Assembly: GCA_035693105.1 (NCBI GenBank)
Contig: DASSHC010000436.1
Location: 1 to 23,740 of the forward strand
DNA length: 23,740 nt
Direction: 5' to 3'
From: DASSHC01 sp035693105
Lineage (GTDB): Bacteria > Chloroflexota > Chloroflexia > Thermomicrobiales > Thermomicrobiaceae
In this document: piece by piece, positions 1 to 7,437 of the stretch
Numbering within the stretch: position 1 is the first letter of the stretch
Layout: every line of letters begins with the position of its first letter
Notes under the pieces: generated by a model
Database searches by the model: none
The model's input: only the letters and a program-made list of their open reading frames with translations
What the model was told of the DNA's origin: nothing
Made by a program: the position numbers and the translations under genes

Positions 1-1
1 C

Positions 2-34
2 GAGCACCTGGCCGGGCCGCTCGGGCGGTTCTAG
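2..34 (+). CDS. Possible 3' end of an upstream gene
   Basis: One frame is open from the window edge and reads EHLAGPLGRF before a TAG at 32-34. The stop falls just where a large palindromic repeat begins, as expected for a gene end followed by an intergenic repeat. Ten residues are too few to identify a product, and the frame may be chance. Confidence 0.22.
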   Translation, partial: EHLAGPLGRF

Positions 35-193
35 GGCAGGTCGCAGAAGCATTGACCGGAGCCGGGAGATCCTTCGGCCGCGGCCTCAGCATGACAAGAC
101 AAACAGCGACGTCACCCCGGTCATCCTGAGCCGCAGCGAAGGATCTCTCCGATGCTGCGGCTGCGGTCAATCTCTCTGCACGCTGCTCTAGGA
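30..193. repeat. ~160 bp imperfect palindrome (dispersed intergenic repeat)
   Basis: Two long arms face each other: about 30-95 and 120-193. The inner arms are the element GTCATCCTGAGCCGCAGCGA (120-139, continuing AGGATCT) and its diverged inverse at 64-95. The outer arms start and end with CTAG-containing sequence (left TCTAGGGCAG, right CTGCTCTAGG) and each carries a copy of ATTGACCG or its inverse. The sequence has no coding capacity of its own. The GTCATCCTGAG/AAGGATCT motif recurs in diverged form near 2510 and 6263, so this is one member of a dispersed family. Confidence 0.7.
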
Positions 194-221
194 TATCAGT
201 GTCGAGGAGCTAGGCCATCGG

Positions 222-536
222 TTAGGCCGGGTGGGCGCGACGGTCTTGCTCGCGTTGCTCCGACAGATCCGCAAGGAGCTGGTCGCGGTCGACCCCGCGT
301 AGGCCACCCGCGCTCTGTCGTAACGCCGCGCGGACCCGCTCCGGTGCGTAGCCCGCCCAGATGTCGCGCTCGTCGGCCAGCATCACCCGGCTCTCCAGGT
401 GTTCAACAGCGATCCGGCTGACGCGGTAGCGCACGCCATTCGCCTCTAGCTCGATGTCCACCTCGCCGGCTTCCTTGAGGACGTGGTCGAGTTCGCTCCC
501 CGGCTGAATGTGGATCGTCTTCGGTGCGTTGGTCAT
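222..536 (-). CDS. Antitoxin-like protein, no toxin partner visible
   Basis: 104 aa from the ATG at 536. The frame stays open upstream to 722, but that part is Arg/Ala-rich and unlikely to be coding. The N-terminal half (TIHIQPGSELDHVLKEAGEV, then an ELEANGVRYRVSR stretch) looks like the small beta-containing DNA-binding part of type II antitoxins. The C-terminal part (YAPERVRAALRQSAGGLRGV, then DRDQLLADL and a charged QREQDRR tail) matches, from memory, antitoxins found next to PIN toxins in Chloroflexota. Normally the toxin follows directly. Here the 221 bases downstream hold a palindrome and no reading frame, so the gene is probably a solitary antitoxin left after toxin loss. A TATAGT at 575-570 on this strand could be a -10 box. 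The family call is by appearance only. Confidence 0.62.
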   Translation of the reverse strand: MTNAPKTIHIQPGSELDHVLKEAGEVDIELEANGVRYRVSRIAVEHLESRVMLADERDIWAGYAPERVRAALRQSAGGLRGVDRDQLLADLSEQREQDRRAHPA

Positions 537-640
537 CGATGCATCACCTGTCCGACACGCCGATTGGGAACTATAATCCACCGCTTCGCCCGCGGTGCGT
601 GCCTCCCGTCGCGCCCGCGACCACGGCCATACCCCCACCT

Positions 641-668
641 TTGCTCCCCTCGGCACCCCTGCTACGAT
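641..668 (+). promoter_or_regulatory. Possible serA promoter
   Basis: TTGCTC (641-646) and TACGAT (663-668) are separated by 16 bp, about 110 bases before the serA start. The match to the sigma-70 consensus is modest. The region between the antitoxin and serA (537-778) contains no other recognisable element. Confidence 0.25.
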
Positions 669-778
669 TACGACCATCGTCGCACAAGGGGCCTTCCGTG
701 TGAGGCGCGATCGCAGAGGCATGCTGCCGGCGGGCGCGCCGTGACGGCGACGAGCAGGCGCTAACAGGAGCAGAGCAG

Positions 779-2461
779 GTGAGTAGTCAATATCAGGCTC
801 AGATTCAGAATCAGGATCACGCGGGCCGGCGGCCGCGCATCGTGGTCAGCGACGTGATCGACGCCGAGGCGCGCGCCGTGCTGGCGCGCGAGGCGGAGAT
901 CGTCGACGTGGACGGCACCGATCTGCCGGCGCTGCACGCCGCGCTGCGCGAGGCCGACGCCCTGATCGTGCGCAGCGAGACGCAGGTGACCGGCGACGTG
1001 CTGGCCGCCGGGCCACGGCTGCGGGTGGTGGCGCGGGCCGGTGTGGGGGTCGACAACATCGATGTCTCCAGCGCCACCGCGGCCGGCGTGCTGGTGCTCA
1101 ACGCACCCGGCGCCAACGCCATCTCGGCCGGCGAGCACACCATCGCGCTGCTGCTGGCGCTCGCGCGCTGTATCCCGGCCGCCAACGCCGCCACCCACGC
1201 CGGGCGCTGGGAGCGCAAGCGCTTCAAGCCCTTCGACCTGCGCGGCAAGACGCTCGGCATCGTGGGCCTCGGCCACGTCGGCTCGGTGGTGGCGCAGCGC
1301 CTGCGCGGCTTCGAGCTGCGCCTGATCGGCTACGACCCCTACGTGACGCGAGAGCGCTTCAGCCAGCTCGAGGTCGAGCCGGTCTGCTATCAGACGCTGC
1401 TGGAGCAGGCCGACATCGTCAGCTTTCACGTCCCGGCCACGCCGGAGACGATCCAGATGCTCGACGCGGCGGCCATCGCGCGGCTGCGCCCCGGCGCGAT
1501 CGTGCTCAACTGCGCCCGCGGCGAGGTGGTCGATGCGGCGGCCCTGGCGGCGGCGCTGACCAGCGGGCAGGTCGCCGCGGCCGGCGTCGATGTCTACCCG
1601 CAGGAGCCGGCGCGCGAGAGCCCGCTTTTCGGCCTGCCCAATGTCGTCTTGACGCCGCACCTGGGCGGCTCCAGCCGCGAGGCGCTGGCCGCCGTCGGCC
1701 GGATGATCAGCACCACCACGCTGGCGGCGCTGCGCGGCGAGGCGGTGCCCAACGCGGTCAACCTGCCGCCCGCCTCGCTCGACGCGCCCGACCTTCAGCG
1801 CCTGACGCGCGTGGCCGGCGCTGCCGGCAAGCTGCTGGCGGTGCTGCGCCCGCGGCGGCCGAGCCTCGTCGAGGTGACAGTGCACGGCTGCGTGCCCGCC
1901 GACGTGGTGGAGCACGTCACGGCGGCGGCGCTGAGCGAGGCGCTGGGCGGCTGGGCCGAGCGGCGCGTGACCACGGTCAACGCCCGGCTGGTGGCCGAGG
2001 AGCTCCACCTGGCGCTCACCACCGCCCACGCCGAGGTGCGCCCGGAGCGGATGCCCGAGTTCACCTTCGCCGTCGACGGTGACGATCCACATCGCGTCAC
2101 GGTGCGCTGGGACCGCTCCGGTCACGAGGCCGGCATCCTGGAGGTCGATCGCTTCTCACTGGAGCGCCCGCTGGCCGGCGACCTGCTGATCACCCACCAC
2201 CGCGACCGGCCCGGCATCGTCGGGCAGATCGGCACGATCCTCGGCGCCTACGAGGTCAACATCGCGGGGATGCAGGTGGGGCGGCACGCGCGCGGCGCCG
2301 AGGCGATCATGGTGCTGAACGTCGACGACGCCATCCCCGCGGCCGCCCTGCGCGCGATCGAAGAGATCGCCAGCGTCGAGACCGCCTACGTCGTCTCCCT
2401 GCCACCTCAGCCGCCCGCGCTGGCCATGACCGGCAACGCAGAGCGCGCGGGGGTCGGCTGA
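779..2461 (+). CDS. serA: D-3-phosphoglycerate dehydrogenase
   Basis: First step of the phosphorylated serine pathway: NAD-dependent oxidation of 3-phosphoglycerate to 3-phosphohydroxypyruvate in the cytoplasm. The protein has 560 aa, slightly above the ~525-530 of the long SerA class; the excess is a polar N-terminal tail of about 18 residues. Visible features are the Rossmann motif GLGHVG (163-168), the catalytic triad of the D-2-hydroxyacid dehydrogenases as Arg247 (NCARGEVVD), Glu276 (YPQEP) and His294 (LTPHLGG), an intervening regulatory domain, and a C-terminal ACT domain from about residue 467 (LLITHHRDRPGIVGQIGTIL). ACT domains in this family usually bind serine for feedback inhibition. 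The start is GTG at 779, preceded by AGGAG at 766-770 with 8-base spacing. No other serine-pathway gene is adjacent. Confidence 0.95.
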   Translation: MSSQYQAQIQNQDHAGRRPRIVVSDVIDAEARAVLAREAEIVDVDGTDLPALHAALREADALIVRSETQVTGDVLAAGPRLRVVARAGVGVDNIDVSSATAAGVLVLNAPGANAISAGEHTIALLLALARCIPAANAATHAGRWERKRFKPFDLRGKTLGIVGLGHVGSVVAQRLRGFELRLIGYDPYVTRERFSQLEVEPVCYQTLLEQADIVSFHVPATPETIQMLDAAAIARLRPGAIVLNCARGEVVDAAALAAALTSGQVAAAGVDVYPQEPARESPLFGLPNVVLTPHLGGSSREALAAVGRMISTTTLAALRGEAVPNAVNLPPASLDAPDLQRLTRVAGAAGKLLAVLRPRRPSLVEVTVHGCVPADVVEHVTAAALSEALGGWAERRVTTVNARLVAEELHLALTTAHAEVRPERMPEFTFAVDGDDPHRVTVRWDRSGHEAGILEVDRFSLERPLAGDLLITHHRDRPGIVGQIGTILGAYEVNIAGMQVGRHARGAEAIMVLNVDDAIPAAALRAIEEIASVETAYVVSLPPQPPALAMTGNAERAGVG

Positions 2462-2507
2462 GCAAACGGGGCGAGGCCCATCGTCGTCGTGCACCACCTA
2501 CTTTGGA

Positions 2508-2546
2508 CCGTCATCCCGAGCGCAGTCGAGGGATCCGTCCTCACCC
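2508..2546. repeat. Single arm of the GTCATCC intergenic repeat
   Basis: Between serA and the convergent ATPase gene lies GTCATCCCGAGCGCAGTCGA followed by GGGATCCGTCCTCACC. It is the same family as the palindrome at 30-193, here as one arm without a clear inverted partner. Confidence 0.5.
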
Positions 2547-2579
2547 GCACGCAGCGTCTTCGATGGGCCACGCCCGCCG

Positions 2580-5012
2580 CTAATCTCCCGCGGCGGCTAG
2601 CGGCGCGCCGGCGCGGGTCAGCGGCGGGCGGGCGAAGCCGAGCAGGCGCAGGCCGTTGGTGACGACCAGGATCGTGCCGCCCTCGTGCGCCACCACGCCG
2701 ATCGGCAGCGGCACCAGCCCCGCCACCGCGCCCAGCGAGAAGAGCACGATCACGCCCAGCGCGAAGGTCATGTTCTGGGCGATGATGCGGCGCGTGCGGC
2801 GGCTCAACTCGATGGCGAAGGGGAGCTTGGTCAAGTCGTCGCTCATCAGCACCACGTCCGCCGTCTCCAGCGCCACGTCGGTGCCGGCCGCGCCCATCGC
2901 GATGCCGACCGTGGCCGTCGCCAGCGCCGGCGCGTCGTTCACGCCGTCGCCGACCATCGCCACCGACAGCCCCTCGGCCTGCAACTCCCGGATTGTGTCG
3001 AGCTTCTCCTCGGGGAGCAGCCCGGCGCGCCACTCGTCGATACCGACTTGCCGCGCGATGGCGCGCGCCGCGCGCTCGTTGTCGCCGGTCAGCAGGATCG
3101 TCTTCTCGACGCCCAGACGGTGCAGCTCGGCGATCACCTCTGGCGCCACCGGACGGATCACGTCGGCCACGCCGATCACGCCCAGCGGGCGCTCATCGGC
3201 CAGCACGTACATCGTCGTCTTGCCGGCCTCGCGCAGCCGGTCGGCCGCCGCGCGCAACTGCGCCGGCAGCGTGATCTCGTCGATCGCGAACAGGGCATCG
3301 TTGCCGATGCGCACGGTCCGGCCGGCGACCTCGGCGCGGATGCCGCGACCCGGGACCGAGACGAGGTCGCTGACCTCATCCTCGTCGATGGCGACGCCGC
3401 GCGACTCGGCGTACTTCACCACCGCCTGCCCCAGCAGATGCTCGGAGCGCAGCTCGACCGCCGCGGCCAGCGCCAGCAGCTCCGTCTCGGTCACGCCGTC
3501 CGAGGGAAGGACGTCGGTGACGCGCGGCTGGCCGAGCGTCAGGGTGCCGGTCTTGTCGAAGGCCACCGCCTGGATCGCGCCGGTATTCTCCAGGTGCACC
3601 GCGCCCTTGAAGAGGATGCCGTGGCGCGCGGCGTTGGCCAGCGCCGAGAGGGTGGAGGCGGGCGTCGAGATCACCAGAGCGCAGGGGGAGGCGACCACCA
3701 GCAGCGTCATGGCGCGGTAGAACATCGCGTGGAACGGCTCACCGAAGAAGAGCCAGGGAATGATGAAGACCAGCGCCGAGACCGCCATCACGCCGATGGC
3801 GTAGGCGCCCTCGAAGCGGTCGGTGAAGCGCTGGGTGCGCGACTTCTGGTTGCGCGCCTCCTCGACCACCCGGATGATCTTGGCCAGCGTGCTCTCGTGC
3901 GCCAGCCGCTCGACCTCCAGCCGCAGCACCCCGTGGCCGTTGATCGTGCCGGTGTAGACCTGGTCGCCGGGGTGCTTGCCGACCGGCATCGACTCGCCGG
4001 TGATCGGCGACTGGTCGACCGACGACTCGCCGCTGATGACGCGGGCGTCGACCGGGATGCGCTCGCTGGGGCGCACGATCACCTCGTCGCCGACCACGAG
4101 CTGGCTGACCGGCAGGCGCAGCTCCTGCCCGTCGCGCACCACCAGCGCGTCCTCCGGGCTCAGCTCCATCAGCGCCTTGACCGCGCGGTGAGTACGGCCC
4201 AGCGCCTCATGCTCCAGGCCGTTGCCGAGCGAGAAGAGGAAGAGGAGCAGCCCGCCCTCGGCCCAGCCGCCGATGGTCGCGGCCCCGAGGGCGGCCACCA
4301 CCATCAAGAGGTCGATATCGACGTGGCCTTGGAGGAGCGAGCGGATCGCCTGGCGCGTGGCGTAGAAGCCGCCGGCCAGGTAGGTCAGCACGTAGAGGCC
4401 AAGCTGCACGCGGTGCGAGATCAGGCCGAGGACGCCGAGCAGCCAGCCGGCGAGCAGGAAGCTGGCGGTCAGCCCGGCCATCACCAGCAGGCCGTGCTCG
4501 TCCCACCAGGTCTCGCTCTCCTCCTCGTCGCCCTCTCGCCCCCGCTCCCCCTCCGGCTCGGCGGGCGTCGCGGCCACCCGCGGGCGCACCGTGGCGCCAG
4601 GGACCATGACCGGTCGCGAGAGGGTGGGGAGCTGCGCGCGGCTGTCGGCGTACTCCAGCGCCAGGCTGCCGCTCGGCGGGTTGGCGCTGGCCCAGATGAT
4701 CCGGGGGTCGCGCTTCAGGTGGCGCTCGATCGCCCGGCCGCAGTTGCGGCAGGTGACGCCGTCCATACGGTAGACGCAGCGCTGGTAGCGCTCGCCGAGG
4801 CGCACGCCGACCTGATCGGCGATGCGCTGGACGGTGGCCAGCGAGACTAGATCGGGGTCGTAGCGGATGCGGAAGGCGTGCTGCTCCGGATCGAAGGCGA
4901 CGGCGTCGATCCCCTTGTACCGGGTGAGGGTGTTGACCAGCAGATCGGCGCAGCCGACCTCGCCCGGCCCATCATCGCCCTCGCTGGTCATCGGTATGGT
5001 TCGCTCCTGCAT
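2580..5012 (-). CDS. Heavy-metal P-type ATPase, P1B-4 type (Co/Fe/Ni export class) with N-terminal metal-binding domains
   Basis: ATP-driven export of a transition metal across the cytoplasmic membrane. 810 aa from the ATG at 5012, which has GGAGGG seven bases upstream; an in-frame ATG seven codons later is less well placed. All core motifs are present: TGES (338-341), phosphorylation site DKTGT (Asp486) and GDGVND (688-693). TM6 carries SPC (442-444) and the last membrane segment carries HEGGT (776-780); this pair defines the P1B-4 subgroup (CoaT/CtpD-like: Co2+, Fe2+ or Ni2+) rather than the CPC Zn/Cd/Cu pumps. Unlike most P1B-4 enzymes it has two N-terminal HMA-like folds, one degenerate (about 19-70) and one with CRNC (88-91), then an acidic linker (150-168). 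The nucleotide-domain His-Pro pair is His525-Leu526. Metal choice cannot be settled from sequence. No metal regulator is adjacent. Confidence 0.9.
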   Translation of the reverse strand: MQERTIPMTSEGDDGPGEVGCADLLVNTLTRYKGIDAVAFDPEQHAFRIRYDPDLVSLATVQRIADQVGVRLGERYQRCVYRMDGVTCRNCGRAIERHLKRDPRIIWASANPPSGSLALEYADSRAQLPTLSRPVMVPGATVRPRVAATPAEPEGERGREGDEEESETWWDEHGLLVMAGLTASFLLAGWLLGVLGLISHRVQLGLYVLTYLAGGFYATRQAIRSLLQGHVDIDLLMVVAALGAATIGGWAEGGLLLFLFSLGNGLEHEALGRTHRAVKALMELSPEDALVVRDGQELRLPVSQLVVGDEVIVRPSERIPVDARVISGESSVDQSPITGESMPVGKHPGDQVYTGTINGHGVLRLEVERLAHESTLAKIIRVVEEARNQKSRTQRFTDRFEGAYAIGVMAVSALVFIIPWLFFGEPFHAMFYRAMTLLVVASPCALVISTPASTLSALANAARHGILFKGAVHLENTGAIQAVAFDKTGTLTLGQPRVTDVLPSDGVTETELLALAAAVELRSEHLLGQAVVKYAESRGVAIDEDEVSDLVSVPGRGIRAEVAGRTVRIGNDALFAIDEITLPAQLRAAADRLREAGKTTMYVLADERPLGVIGVADVIRPVAPEVIAELHRLGVEKTILLTGDNERAARAIARQVGIDEWRAGLLPEEKLDTIRELQAEGLSVAMVGDGVNDAPALATATVGIAMGAAGTDVALETADVVLMSDDLTKLPFAIELSRRTRRIIAQNMTFALGVIVLFSLGAVAGLVPLPIGVVAHEGGTILVVTNGLRLLGFARPPLTRAGAPLAAAGD

Positions 5013-5076
5013 CCCCGAGCCCTCCGCTGAATCCTTCCGTGAGGCTAGTTGAGAATGAGTCCTATTTCCACCAGGC

Positions 5077-5105
5077 AGCGTACCGCAGCCGCGACCCGGT
5101 GTCAA
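5077..5105 (-). promoter_or_regulatory. Promoter for the metal ATPase
   Basis: Reading the minus strand, a perfect TTGACA (5105-5100) is followed after 17 bases by TACGCT (5082-5077). The start of transcription would lie near 5070, giving a ~58 nt leader before the ATG at 5012. The -35 box and spacing are ideal; the -10 is weak, as is common in GC-rich genomes. No obvious metalloregulator operator overlaps it. Confidence 0.5.
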
Positions 5106-5120
5106 ATGCGGGCGGACGGG

Positions 5121-5259
5121 CCCTCATCCCCCCGCCCGCACGGAGTCTTCTCCCAATACTGGGAGAAGGGGAGCTGGTTACGGGAGGGCTGCTGGCTTCC
5201 CCCGACGTTCTCCCCTCTCCCAGCATTGGCTCCGTCCGGAGAGGGGCCGGGGGTGAGGG
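5121..5259. repeat. Nested palindromic repeat (CCCTCA-CCCC family)
   Basis: Outer arms CCCTCATCCCCCCGCC (5121-5136) and GGCCGGGGGTGAGGG (5245-5259) face each other. Inside, CTTCTCCCA-ATAC-TGGGAGAAG (5147-5168) is a perfect 9 bp hairpin, and a second hairpin is formed around 5210-5244 by CCCTCTCC and GGAGAGGG. It lies between the ATPase start and the end of the next minus-strand gene. This is a second dispersed repeat type, different from the GTCATCC family. Confidence 0.7.
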
Positions 5260-5287
5260 CACCTCGCCGGGCGATGAGGATCTCCAG

Positions 5288-5770
5288 CTACGCACCCAGC
5301 GTCAGCCGCTGGTCGCCGTCGAGCGGCTCGCGCGCGTAGACCAGGCCCGCGCCGGCCGCGGCCTGGCCGAAGATGTCGTAGAGCCGGTTCAGATCCGCCT
5401 GGCTGATGCCGCAGAGCGCCAGCATGTCCTCGGCGGTCACGGCCACATCGAACAGCTCCGCCACGGCCGCGGCTACCTGCTCCCCAGGCAGGTTCGAGAC
5501 CACGGCCTCGCCCTCGGCCGGATTCATCATCGTGGAGCGTAGCTCGCCGCCCAGCGCCTGCACATTCAGCAGCAGCCCCAGCATGGCCGGCTCGACCCCC
5601 AGTGTGCCGCCGTAGACGTCGCTCAGCCGCTGGCTGATGAAATCGATCAGCGAGTCGAGCGTGCCCTCGCGCTCGCGGGTGTACGCCAGCGCGCTGCCCA
5701 GCAGTGTCAGCGCGGCGAAACGACACCAGGCCAGCAACTCCTCGGTGGTGTAGCGTCGTGGCTCGATCAT
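5288..5770 (-). CDS. Hypothetical protein, 160 aa
   Basis: The start is the ATG at 5770, with GAGGG seven bases upstream; the frame stays open further upstream to 6118, but that part lies in the DnaA-box region and is not coding in character. The protein is acidic and mostly helical, with a Leu/Ala-rich stretch around residues 17-30 (FAALTLLGSALAY) that is too short and mixed to call a membrane helix. The C-terminal half (DVAVTAEDMLALCGISQADL) looks like a soluble helical domain. I do not recognise the family. It is bordered by the candidate origin upstream and a palindromic repeat downstream, and need not be co-transcribed with the ATPase. Confidence 0.72.
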   Translation of the reverse strand: MIEPRRYTTEELLAWCRFAALTLLGSALAYTREREGTLDSLIDFISQRLSDVYGGTLGVEPAMLGLLLNVQALGGELRSTMMNPAEGEAVVSNLPGEQVAAAVAELFDVAVTAEDMLALCGISQADLNRLYDIFGQAAAGAGLVYAREPLDGDQRLTLGA

Positions 5771-5870
5771 CGTCGTTCCCTCTACCTTTCGTGTCGGACT
5801 AATCCCGTAGCTGTTGACCTTTGCCCATGCGGCACGCGCCATCCGTGCCGTCGCTGCCGGGCAGCGCCAT

Positions 5871-6119
5871 TGTGGATAAGCGACGCTCCACTGTGGATAA
5901 CCGCGTGGAGATGTGGATAGCCTGGTGCAAAGATGTGTACGTACATTGGATAAACGCCGGGCGATGGTGCATGGCCTGGGGAAGAACAGGTGTGTGCCTG
6001 GAGCGTCACGGTGCCAGGTTGAGGGTGAAGGTGGAGATGTGGAGATCTCATCCACAGGTTGTCCGTGCCCGAGATGCGCGTGCCGGTGCGGCTTTCCCGG
6101 TTTTTCCACACCATCCACA
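5871..6119. other. DnaA-box cluster, candidate replication origin (oriC-like)
   Basis: Within a 677-base gene-free region there are eight matches to the DnaA box TTATCCACA or its complement TGTGGATAA. Exact: 5871-5879 and 5892-5900. One mismatch: TGTGGATAG 5912-5920, TCATCCACA 6048-6056, TTTTCCACA 6102-6110. Two mismatches: ATTGGATAA 5945-5953, TGTGGAGAT 6038-6046, CCATCCACA 6111-6119. The left boxes are all in one orientation; the right ones are mostly inverted. The first three are spaced 21 and 20 bp, two helical turns, so they lie on the same face of the helix. The box is conserved across bacterial DnaA proteins. dnaA and dnaN are not in the window, so alternatives are a DnaA-titration (datA-like) locus or an origin of a second replicon. 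Confidence 0.65.
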
Positions 6120-6120
6120 G

Positions 6121-6165
6121 CCCCTACTACCTACGACGGAATCTATTCAGCATTAAGAAGAGCGT
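6121..6165. other. Possible unwinding element next to the DnaA boxes
   Basis: The stretch after the last DnaA box (CCTACTACCTACGACGGAAT, then CTATTCAGCATTAAGAAG) is richer in A+T than its surroundings and is the least GC-rich part of the region. It would suit a DNA-unwinding element, but it is short and only moderately AT-rich. A perfect 9 bp inverted repeat (CAACGGACG 6172-6180, CGTCCGTTG 6212-6220) follows. Confidence 0.25.
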
Positions 6166-6260
6166 GGTCCACAACGGACGAGCACGCTGGCGGGTGCGGA
6201 GCAGTCCCATCCGTCCGTTGCACCGGGCTACTCGTACCGCCGTAGAAGTTCCTTCCCCAC

Positions 6261-6322
6261 CCCTGTCATCCCTTCGACAAGCTCAGGGCAGGCTCTTCGC
6301 TGCCGCCCAGGATGACAGAGGG
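6261..6322. repeat. GTCATCC-family palindrome
   Basis: CCCTGTCATCC (6261-6271) and GGATGACAGAGGG (6310-6322) are inverted copies enclosing TTCGACAAGCTCAGGG and CTCTTCGCTGCC. This is the same dispersed family as at 30-193 and 2508-2546. Confidence 0.7.
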
Positions 6323-6356
6323 GAGGGCTGCTGCCTGAAGTGGTTGCTAGTCGTCA

Positions 6357-6404
6357 CCGGTAGGGGCAGCCACGGCTCCGTCCGAGGTCTGCCCCTACAG
6401 CCGG
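6357..6404. repeat. TAGGGGCAG palindrome
   Basis: CCGGTAGGGGCAG (6357-6369) pairs with CTGCCCCTACAGCCGG (6389-6404), leaving a central GC-rich spacer. It shares the arm TAGGGGCAG with the larger inverted repeat at 11087-11216, so the two form a third repeat family. It lies 3' of the Qng1 gene and could act as a transcript-end structure. Confidence 0.65.
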
Positions 6405-6447
6405 AAACGGAACCGCGCCGGTTAAGGACAATACGCAGCGCTCTACG

Positions 6448-7437
6448 CTAATAGAAGATCGTGCGCGTGCGGTGGTAGGGGCGTGCGCTGCCGGGGAGCT
6501 GCTGCCCGAGCGACCAGAGCGCCCAGTCGATCTCGAAAGCCGCCAGCCGCCGACCCCGGTTGGCGAGCGCCCGGCGCAGCCGCTCGATGCTGCAGATGGT
6601 GGCCGCGCGGATCTCGACCTCGCCGGCGCCGCCGGCGGGCAACTCCTCCAGCCGCGCGATGCGCTCGGCCAGCGCCGGGGTGTAGACCAGCACGCCGAGG
6701 TGCTCCAGCACCTGGGGCACCTTGTAGTCGGCGAAGGCGGTCAGCCGGCCGATGTCGGGGAAGGCGCCGAGCCCGGTGCCGGCGAAGGCGCCGTAGAGAT
6801 CGCTGACCAGGATCTGCGCGCGCTTGTAGAAGCGCACCTCGACGCCGTGATAGTTGGCCACGTCGCGGAAGGAGGGGAAGTCGCGCACCACCAGCTCGAC
6901 CAACCCGACGGCGCTCGGACCGGAGGCCGCGATGGCGCGCGAGAAGAGGCCGCCGTAGCGCGCCAGCAGCACCCGGCCGACCTCACGCAGGTTGGCCGCG
7001 CGCTCCTCCAGCAGTGGGATCGGGTGCTCGCCGGCCAGTATCTCTCCCAGGCGCGCGGCGTCGATCTCGGCCAGGAAGGCCGCGTCGTCGAGCGGCACGC
7101 CCTGGTTGAGCGCGCGGGTCAGCGACGCGGCCAGCGCCCAGTAGCCGTTGTAGCGCTCTCCCTGGTAGCTGACGACCCAGCGCGGCTCGCCCCAGAAGCT
7201 GAAATTGAGCGCGTCCAGCGCCAGGACGTAGTTGGCGGTGGCGTCGGGCTGGCCGATCCAGTGCAGCGTGCGGTCCCAGGCGGGCGGCGCGATCTCCCGC
7301 GTGGCGATCTGGCCAGCCACGCGCTCCACGCCGGCCGGATCAATCGCCACCGCCCGCGCGCCGGTCACCACCCAGTGAGCCGTGCGCAGGATCCCCAGCG
7401 GATCGTCCACTGGCGCGATCGGCTGTTCCTCGCTCAT
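6448..7437 (-). CDS. Queuosine 5'-phosphate N-glycosylase (queuosine salvage, DUF2419/Qng1)
   Basis: Releases queuine base from queuosine 5'-monophosphate so that it can be reused for tRNA modification. 329 aa, the normal length for the family, which is best known from eukaryotes and occurs in scattered bacteria. Signature segments are all visible: LNFSFWGE (77-84), FYKRAQILVSDL (203-213), FADYKVPQVL (235-244), EIRAATICSIE (275-285), DWALW (304-308) and the C-terminal PYHRTRTIFY (320-329). The start is the ATG at 7437, with GAGAGG six bases upstream; the frame remains open for eleven more codons. Its strand is opposite to the flanking TPR gene, and no queuine transporter or tgt gene is in the window, so the salvage partners must lie elsewhere. 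Confidence 0.9.
   Translation of the reverse strand: MSEEQPIAPVDDPLGILRTAHWVVTGARAVAIDPAGVERVAGQIATREIAPPAWDRTLHWIGQPDATANYVLALDALNFSFWGEPRWVVSYQGERYNGYWALAASLTRALNQGVPLDDAAFLAEIDAARLGEILAGEHPIPLLEERAANLREVGRVLLARYGGLFSRAIAASGPSAVGLVELVVRDFPSFRDVANYHGVEVRFYKRAQILVSDLYGAFAGTGLGAFPDIGRLTAFADYKVPQVLEHLGVLVYTPALAERIARLEELPAGGAGEVEIRAATICSIERLRRALANRGRRLAAFEIDWALWSLGQQLPGSARPYHRTRTIFY

Noticed and set aside
761..2125. 454-codon minus-strand frame antisense to serA
   Set aside because: Low-complexity His/Arg/Gly/Gln translation and no domain; serA on the plus strand is complete.
2685..4850. Open frame of 721 codons on the plus strand antisense to the metal ATPase
   Set aside because: It mirrors the codon pattern of the ATPase in GC-rich DNA; its translation is Arg/His/Gln/Ala-rich without any motif, while the minus strand has full P-type ATPase motifs.
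5013..5105. Upstream extension of the ATPase start to 5105
   Set aside because: The extension overlaps the promoter and has no ribosome site; the ATG at 5012 has GGAGGG at good spacing.
5782..6245. Several frames of 70-110 codons across the DnaA-box region
   Set aside because: No ribosome sites in good position and no domains; translations are Cys/His/Trp-rich in a way typical of non-coding DNA.
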